From positions 1 to 64,000 of the forward strand of contig NZ_JAQSDL010000025.1 in assembly GCF_029945895.1 (NCBI RefSeq): a stretch of 64,000 nucleotides of DNA. Reading direction: 5' to 3'. The notes under the pieces are model-generated. The model saw nothing but the letters and a program-made list of their open reading frames with translations, searched no databases and was not told where the DNA came from. Every line of letters starts with the position of its first letter. Position 1 is the first letter of the stretch. A program made the position numbers and the translations under genes. This stretch comes from Polaromonas sp. GTDB lineage: Bacteria; Pseudomonadota; Gammaproteobacteria; Burkholderiales; Burkholderiaceae_C. Below are positions 59,588-64,000 of the stretch, piece by piece.

Positions 59588-61036
59588 TCATGGCGATGAC
59601 TCCGCCTGCCAGCCGCCACCGAGCGACTGGATCAGCGCCACAGCGGTCGTCTGGCGGTCGGCCATGGCTTGCACCAGTGCACGGCGCGCGCTCAGGGCGG
59701 TGGCCTGTGCCGAAATGACTTCGGTATAGCCCACCAGGCCGCTGCGGTAGCGGTTGAGCACCTGCTGCTCGACCTGGTCGGCCGATGCGGAGGCCTGCCG
59801 GCGCAGTTCCTGCTGCCTCAAGAGCACACGGGTGGCGGCCAGCTGGTCCTCGACATCCTGGAAGGCGGCCAGCACGGTCTGGCGGTAACGCGCCACGGTC
59901 TGGGCATGGGCCGCCTCGCTGCCGTCCACGCGGGCGCCGGTGGCCCCGGCATTGAACAGCACCTGCGCAGCTGACAGGCCCAGCGACCAGGCCATGCTGG
60001 ACGCGCTGAACAGGTCCGCCACGCGGCTCGCGCCCAGGCCATAGGAGGCGCTCAGGGACAGCTTGGGGTAATAGGCGCTTTTGGCGATGCCGATCTGCTC
60101 GTTGGCGGCCGCCACGCGGCGTTCGGCCGCAGCGATGTCGGGCCGGCGTTGCAGCAGCGTCGACGGCACACCCACCGGCACCTCGGGCACGGAAGGTTTC
60201 CACGCCGCACGTGCGAGCGAGAAGTTGCCTGGCGCCTCGCCGACCAGCACCGCGATGGCATGCTCAAGCTGCGCGCGTTGCCGCTGAAGGCCGGCATCGT
60301 CGGCCTGGGCGTTGGCCAGCTGGGTTTGCGCCTGCAGCACATCGGTCTTGCCGACAATGCCCGCGTCGTAGCGGTTACGGGCAATTTCCAGCGCGCGTTG
60401 GTAGCCCTGCAGGGTGTCCTCGAGCAGGCTTTTCTGCGCGTCCAGCTGGCGCAGCGAGAAGTAGTTGATGGCCAGCTCACCTTGCGCCGACAGCCTGGCC
60501 GAGGCCAGGTCGGCGGCGCTGGCCTGGGCGCCCGCGGTGGCACCATCGACCGCGCGACCGAGACGGCCCCAGACGTCGGGTTCCCAGCTGCCGCCTATGC
60601 TCAGCTGGTAATTGTTGCCGGTGCGTCCGCCCGTGCTGCCGGTTGTGTTTGTGCTGGTACTGCTGCTGCCATCGCTGCCGGAGCGGGTGGCGCCGCTGCC
60701 CAGCGTGACCGCCGGAAAGAGGGAGGCGCGTTGCTCGCGCACCAGCGCCCGCGCCTGCGCGTAGCCGGCCACGGCGGCTGCGACGTTCTGGTTGGACACC
60801 TCCACCCGCGCGGCCAGCTGGTCGAGCACCGGGTCGCCGAACAGCGACCACCAGGGGCCGCGTTCCAGGGCATCGGCCGGCGCCGCGGGCACCCAGCCTT
60901 CGGCCTCCTTGTAGCTGCCGACCTCGGGTGTGAGCGGCCGCTGGTAGCTAGGACCGACAGCGCAGCCGCTGATCAGAACGGCAAGCGCAGCGGCAATAGG
61001 GTAAAGCGTGAATCTGGATCGCATGGCAGGCCTCAT
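59588..61036 (-). CDS. RND efflux outer-membrane lipoprotein (NodT/OprM family)
   Basis: A 482-residue outer membrane factor. The lipobox is LISGC, followed by AVGPSYQRP, the standard start of NodT-type lipoproteins. Two repeats of the OEP domain follow; the alpha-barrel helices are visible as Ala/Gln-rich stretches (QTQLANAQADDAGLQRQRAQLEHAIAVLVG). A Ser/Thr/Gly-rich loop (SGSDGSSSTSTNTTGSTGG) is longer than usual. The start overlaps the end of the RND pump gene by 4 bp; ATG 61024 has a better ribosome binding site (GAGG) and is an alternative. Confidence 0.94.
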   Translation of the reverse strand: MRPAMRSRFTLYPIAAALAVLISGCAVGPSYQRPLTPEVGSYKEAEGWVPAAPADALERGPWWSLFGDPVLDQLAARVEVSNQNVAAAVAGYAQARALVREQRASLFPAVTLGSGATRSGSDGSSSTSTNTTGSTGGRTGNNYQLSIGGSWEPDVWGRLGRAVDGATAGAQASAADLASARLSAQGELAINYFSLRQLDAQKSLLEDTLQGYQRALEIARNRYDAGIVGKTDVLQAQTQLANAQADDAGLQRQRAQLEHAIAVLVGEAPGNFSLARAAWKPSVPEVPVGVPSTLLQRRPDIAAAERRVAAANEQIGIAKSAYYPKLSLSASYGLGASRVADLFSASSMAWSLGLSAAQVLFNAGATGARVDGSEAAHAQTVARYRQTVLAAFQDVEDQLAATRVLLRQQELRRQASASADQVEQQVLNRYRSGLVGYTEVISAQATALSARRALVQAMADRQTTAVALIQSLGGGWQAESSP

Positions 61037-64000
61037 TGCAGTTGCAGCGGCACACCGGGCGGTGGCACGCCGGCATCGTCGGGGTGACGGCTCAGGTGGC
61101 GCTCGGACGGGCTGCGGCGGCGCAGCTTGTCGAGCAGGATATAGACCACCGGCGTGGTGAGCAGCGTGAGCAGCTGGCTGGCAATCAGGCCACCGATGAT
61201 GGAAATGCCCAGCGGCCGTCGCAGCTCGGCACCTTCGCCGAAACCGATGGCCAGCGGCAGCGCGCCCAGGATGGCGGCCAGCGTGGTCATCAGGATGGGG
61301 CGGAAGCGCAGCAGGCAGGCTTCGCGCACTGCTTCGACAGCCGACAGGCCGCGCGAGCGCTCGGCCTCGATCGCAAAGTCGATGATCAGGATGGCATTTT
61401 TCTTGACGATGCCGATCAGCAGAAAGACGCCTATCAGCGCGATGATGGAAAACTCCATCTTGAACAACATCAGCGCCAGCACCGCGCCCACGCCGGCCGA
61501 GGGCAGGGTGGACAACACCGTGATCGGGTGCACCAGGCTCTCGTACAGGATGCCCAGCACGATGTAGATCACGATCAGCGCGGCCAGGATCAGCAGCGGC
61601 TGCTCGTTTTGCGATTGCTGGGCGCTGAGCGCCGTTCCCGAAAAGCTGCCGCGCACATTGTTGGGCAGGCGGATCTCTGCCTCCGCCTGCTTCACCGCAT
61701 CCTGTGCTTCGCTGAGCGGCACGCCTTCGGCCAGGTTGAAGGACACCGTGGTCGAAAGCTCGCCGTCTTCGTGGCTGATCGACGCGGCCGTCGGGTTTTG
61801 GCTGAAGCTCGCAATCGCCGAGAGCGGCACCATGGTGGTGACTGCCGCGCTCAGCGCCTGGCCCGAGGAGGGATCGCGCAGTGCCGGGTTGACGACGCTG
61901 GTGCTGGTGGCCGGGGCTGCCGCGGCGAGGGTCGTGCCGTTGCCGCCGCGTGCGGGAACATAGATGTCCTTCAGCGATTCCGGGCTCTGGATGTAACGCG
62001 GCGCCACGCCCATGATGACCTTGTACTGGTTCAGGTCCGCATAAATGGTGGCGACCTGGCGCTGGCCGAAGCCGTTGTACAGCGCGTTGTCCACATCGCG
62101 CGAATTGATGCCCAGTCGCGCGGCGCTGTCCTTGTCCACGGTGACCATGGTCTCCACACCGTTTTCCTGTTGGTCGGTGTCCACGTCGGTCAACGCCGGT
62201 TGCAGCTTCATCTGCTCGGCCAGGCGTGTTGCCCAGACCTTCAGGTCGGCGGCATTGTCGCTTTTGAGGGTGTACTGGTAAGTGGAGTTGCTGGCCCGTC
62301 CGCCGCCGCGCAGGTCCTGCACCGGGTTCAGAAACAGGGTGATGCCGGTGATCTGCGCCAGTTGCGGACGCAGCCTCGCGATCACCGCTTGTCCCTTGTC
62401 CGTGCGCTGGCTCACCGGCTTGAGGTTGATGAACATGAAGCCGCCGCCGGCGCGCGAGCCGCCGGTGAAACCGACCACCGTATCAACCGCCGGGTCGGCG
62501 CGGATGATGTCCACCAGCGCCTTGAGCTTGCTCTGCATGGCCTGGAAGGAAATGCTGCGGTCGGCGCGTATGCCGCCGCTGATCTGCCCGCTGTCCTGCT
62601 GCGGAAAGTAACCCTTGGGAACGGCGACGAACAGGTAGATATTGAGCGCGATGACCGCCAGCAGGCTCAGCATCACGATCACGCGGCTGGCCAGCGCCCA
62701 GTCGAGGCTGATCTCGTAGCCGCGGTGCAGCTGCCTGAAGGCCGCTTCGAACCAGCGCGCCACCCGCCCCGGCGGCTTCGTGTGGGCGTCAGGCTTGAGC
62801 AGCCAGGCGCACATCATGGGGGTGGTGGTCAGCGAGATCAGCAGCGAGATCAGCACCGCCGCTGACAGCGTGACCGCGAACTCGCGGAACAGCCGGCCGG
62901 TCTGCCCACCCATGAACAGCAGCGGAATGAACACCGCCACCAGCGACAGGCTGATGGACAGCACGGTAAAGCCTACCTCGCGCGCGCCGAGCAGCGCGGC
63001 CTGGAAACGGTCCATGCCGGCCTCGATGTGCCGGCTGGTGTTTTCCAGCACCACGATGGCGTCATCCACCACGAAGCCGGTGGCCACGGTGAGCGCCATC
63101 AGGCTCAGGTTGTTCAGGCTGAAGCCCAGGAAATACATGACGCCGAAGGTGCCCAGCAGCGAGACCACGGTGGCGACGGCGGGAATCACGGTAGCGCGTG
63201 CGCTGCGCAAAAAGGCGCTCACCACCAGCACCACCAGTGCGATCGAGATCAGCAGCGTGATCTCGATCTCCTTGAGCGAGGCGCGTATGGAATTGGTGCG
63301 GTCCGAGGCGATGTGCAGCACCACGTCCTGCGGCAGCTGGGCCTGCAGCTCGGGCAGCAGGGCGCGCACGCCGTCCACTGTGGCGATCACATTCGCATCG
63401 GGCTGGCGCGTCACCAGCACGATCACGGCCGGCTCGCCATTGAACAGGCCCAGGGTGTTGATGTTCTCCACGCCATCGACGACCTCGGCCACATCGCGCA
63501 GGCGGATCGCCGCGTTGTTGCGCCAGGCCACGACCAGGTCACGGTAGTCCGCCGCCTTGCGCCCGCCGCTGGCCGTGCTGGCGCCGGAATAGATTTGCAG
63601 GCGCTGGCCGTTGCCTTCGATCGCGCCCTTGGGCCGGTTGGCGTTGGACGCCTGCAGGGCGGCTCGCACGTCTTCCATGCTGACGCCATAGCGGTTCAGC
63701 GCAAACGGCAGCAGGTCCACCCGCACGGCCGGCAGGGAACCCCCGCCGAGCTCCACGTCGCCGACGCCCGGCACTTGCGCAATTTTCTGCTGCACGAGGT
63801 TGGAGACTTCGTCATAGATCTGGCCGGGTGCGCGGGTTTTGGATGTCAGCGCCAGGATGATGACCGGCGCCGCGGCCGGGTTCGCCTTGCGGTAGGTCGG
63901 GTTGCTGCGCAAGGTGGCGGGCAGGTCGGCGCGCGAGGCATTGATGGCGGCCTGCACTTCACGCGCCGCCGCGTCGATCTTGCGGTTCAGGTCGAACTGC
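61033..64000 (-). CDS. RND multidrug efflux permease, MdtB/MuxB-like (5' end beyond the window)
   Basis: The last 989 codons of a resistance-nodulation-division pump. FDLNRKIDAAAREVQAAINASRADLPATL at the window edge is a stretch typical of the MdtB/MdtC and MuxB/MuxC type. GFVVDDAIVVLEN is motif A with the proton-relay Asp pair in helix 4, and the C-terminal IVKKNAILIIDFAIE and FRPILMTTLAAILGALPLA motifs are intact. These pumps work as heterotrimers with a second RND subunit and a membrane-fusion protein, whose genes should lie just beyond the window. The tail ends in a Pro-rich stretch. Confidence 0.95.
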   Translation of the reverse strand, partial: QFDLNRKIDAAAREVQAAINASRADLPATLRSNPTYRKANPAAAPVIILALTSKTRAPGQIYDEVSNLVQQKIAQVPGVGDVELGGGSLPAVRVDLLPFALNRYGVSMEDVRAALQASNANRPKGAIEGNGQRLQIYSGASTASGGRKAADYRDLVVAWRNNAAIRLRDVAEVVDGVENINTLGLFNGEPAVIVLVTRQPDANVIATVDGVRALLPELQAQLPQDVVLHIASDRTNSIRASLKEIEITLLISIALVVLVVSAFLRSARATVIPAVATVVSLLGTFGVMYFLGFSLNNLSLMALTVATGFVVDDAIVVLENTSRHIEAGMDRFQAALLGAREVGFTVLSISLSLVAVFIPLLFMGGQTGRLFREFAVTLSAAVLISLLISLTTTPMMCAWLLKPDAHTKPPGRVARWFEAAFRQLHRGYEISLDWALASRVIVMLSLLAVIALNIYLFVAVPKGYFPQQDSGQISGGIRADRSISFQAMQSKLKALVDIIRADPAVDTVVGFTGGSRAGGGFMFINLKPVSQRTDKGQAVIARLRPQLAQITGITLFLNPVQDLRGGGRASNSTYQYTLKSDNAADLKVWATRLAEQMKLQPALTDVDTDQQENGVETMVTVDKDSAARLGINSRDVDNALYNGFGQRQVATIYADLNQYKVIMGVAPRYIQSPESLKDIYVPARGGNGTTLAAAAPATSTSVVNPALRDPSSGQALSAAVTTMVPLSAIASFSQNPTAASISHEDGELSTTVSFNLAEGVPLSEAQDAVKQAEAEIRLPNNVRGSFSGTALSAQQSQNEQPLLILAALIVIYIVLGILYESLVHPITVLSTLPSAGVGAVLALMLFKMEFSIIALIGVFLLIGIVKKNAILIIDFAIEAERSRGLSAVEAVREACLLRFRPILMTTLAAILGALPLAIGFGEGAELRRPLGISIIGGLIASQLLTLLTTPVVYILLDKLRRRSPSERHLSRHPDDAGVPPPGVPLQLQ

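Noticed and set aside
61036..62865. 609-codon open frame opposite the RND pump gene
   Set aside because: It is antisense to a full RND transporter sequence and lacks any domain.
1..64000. CRISPR array, tRNA, rRNA or transposase
   Set aside because: No regularly spaced direct repeats with unique spacers, no cloverleaf-like gene and no recognisable transposase or integrase were seen; the repeats present are single dispersed copies.

Overview
The window reads as a chromosomal segment of a GC-rich betaproteobacterium of the order Burkholderiales, most likely a Comamonadaceae member of the Polaromonas/Rhodoferax/Variovorax type. The signs are two Bug-type (tripartite tricarboxylate, TTT) solute receptors, a TRAP transporter, the order mfd-serB and ispD-ispF, an EnvZ/OmpR pair of the betaproteobacterial kind, yhbY-rlmE-ftsH-folP-glmM, and at least ten copies of a short GCTATCAAA-type stem-loop repeat that I associate with this family from memory. 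I saw no rRNA, tRNA, CRISPR array, transposase or complete prophage. Most genes are compact and high in GC; the exceptions are a stretch around 180-1200 (near 50% GC by eye) and AT-rich intergenic DNA around 12060-12340.

Layout. 1-4.2 kb: the end of an unidentified gene, a GIY-YIG-like gene in low-GC DNA, a cold-shock/membrane/excalibur fusion, a PilZ protein, an SGNH hydrolase and a glutathione S-transferase. 4.3-9.5 kb: an MhpD-like hydratase/decarboxylase overlapping an MFS transporter, then a complete DctP-DctQ-DctM TRAP transporter. 9.5-12 kb: a universal stress protein and a hemerythrin-like protein diverging from a perfect FNR-type box, then SUI1, DUF3820 and FHA proteins. 12-14.8 kb: a LexA/CI-like self-cleaving repressor with repeated operator half-sites, followed by two paralogous membrane-anchored DUF2726-like genes, the first broken by a frameshift. 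15-18.3 kb: pssA and a run of small genes in which two paralogous 66-67 residue proteins flank a GAF protein, ending with a stand-alone receiver. 18.4-30 kb: cupin, a large 7TMR-DISM/PAS/PAS histidine kinase, serB-mfd, ispD-ispF, envZ-ompR. 30-35 kb: SIMPL protein, diacylglycerol-kinase-like enzyme, phosphoesterase, a PACE efflux pump divergent from a LysR gene, and a second LysR gene. 35.3-39.4 kb: a Bug receptor, an N-formylglutamate amidohydrolase-like enzyme, an HDAC-like deacetylase and an FAD oxidoreductase.

39.4-43.5 kb: small stress proteins, slyX, an HTH protein, pyrD and rpiA. 43.5-49.3 kb: an apparently complete threonate catabolic locus (GntR/FCD regulator, Bug receptor, LtnD, OtnK, OtnC, OtnI) with a shared operator-like motif upstream of both the regulator and the operon. 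49.3-57.9 kb: a glutaredoxin-like periplasmic protein, prlC, yhbY, rlmE, ftsH (with a sigma-32-like promoter), folP and glmM. 58-59.4 kb: a bacteriohemerythrin-YitT operon and a 47-residue DUF3149 gene, each with an FNR-type box 22 nt from a -10-like element. 59.6-64 kb: an RND efflux outer-membrane lipoprotein and the 3' part of its RND pump gene.

Three themes join the parts. First, FNR/Anr-type sites with the same class II geometry precede both hemerythrin-domain genes and the DUF3149 gene, suggesting a small oxygen-responsive regulon. Second, repeat families have entered coding sequence: one gives IspF an N-terminal extension, a related one adds about 35 codons near the end of OtnK, and the stem-loop family supplies stop codons, C-termini and likely terminators. 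Third, the repressor/DUF2726-like cluster looks like a DNA-damage-responsive unit of unknown function and is the best candidate here for something undescribed.
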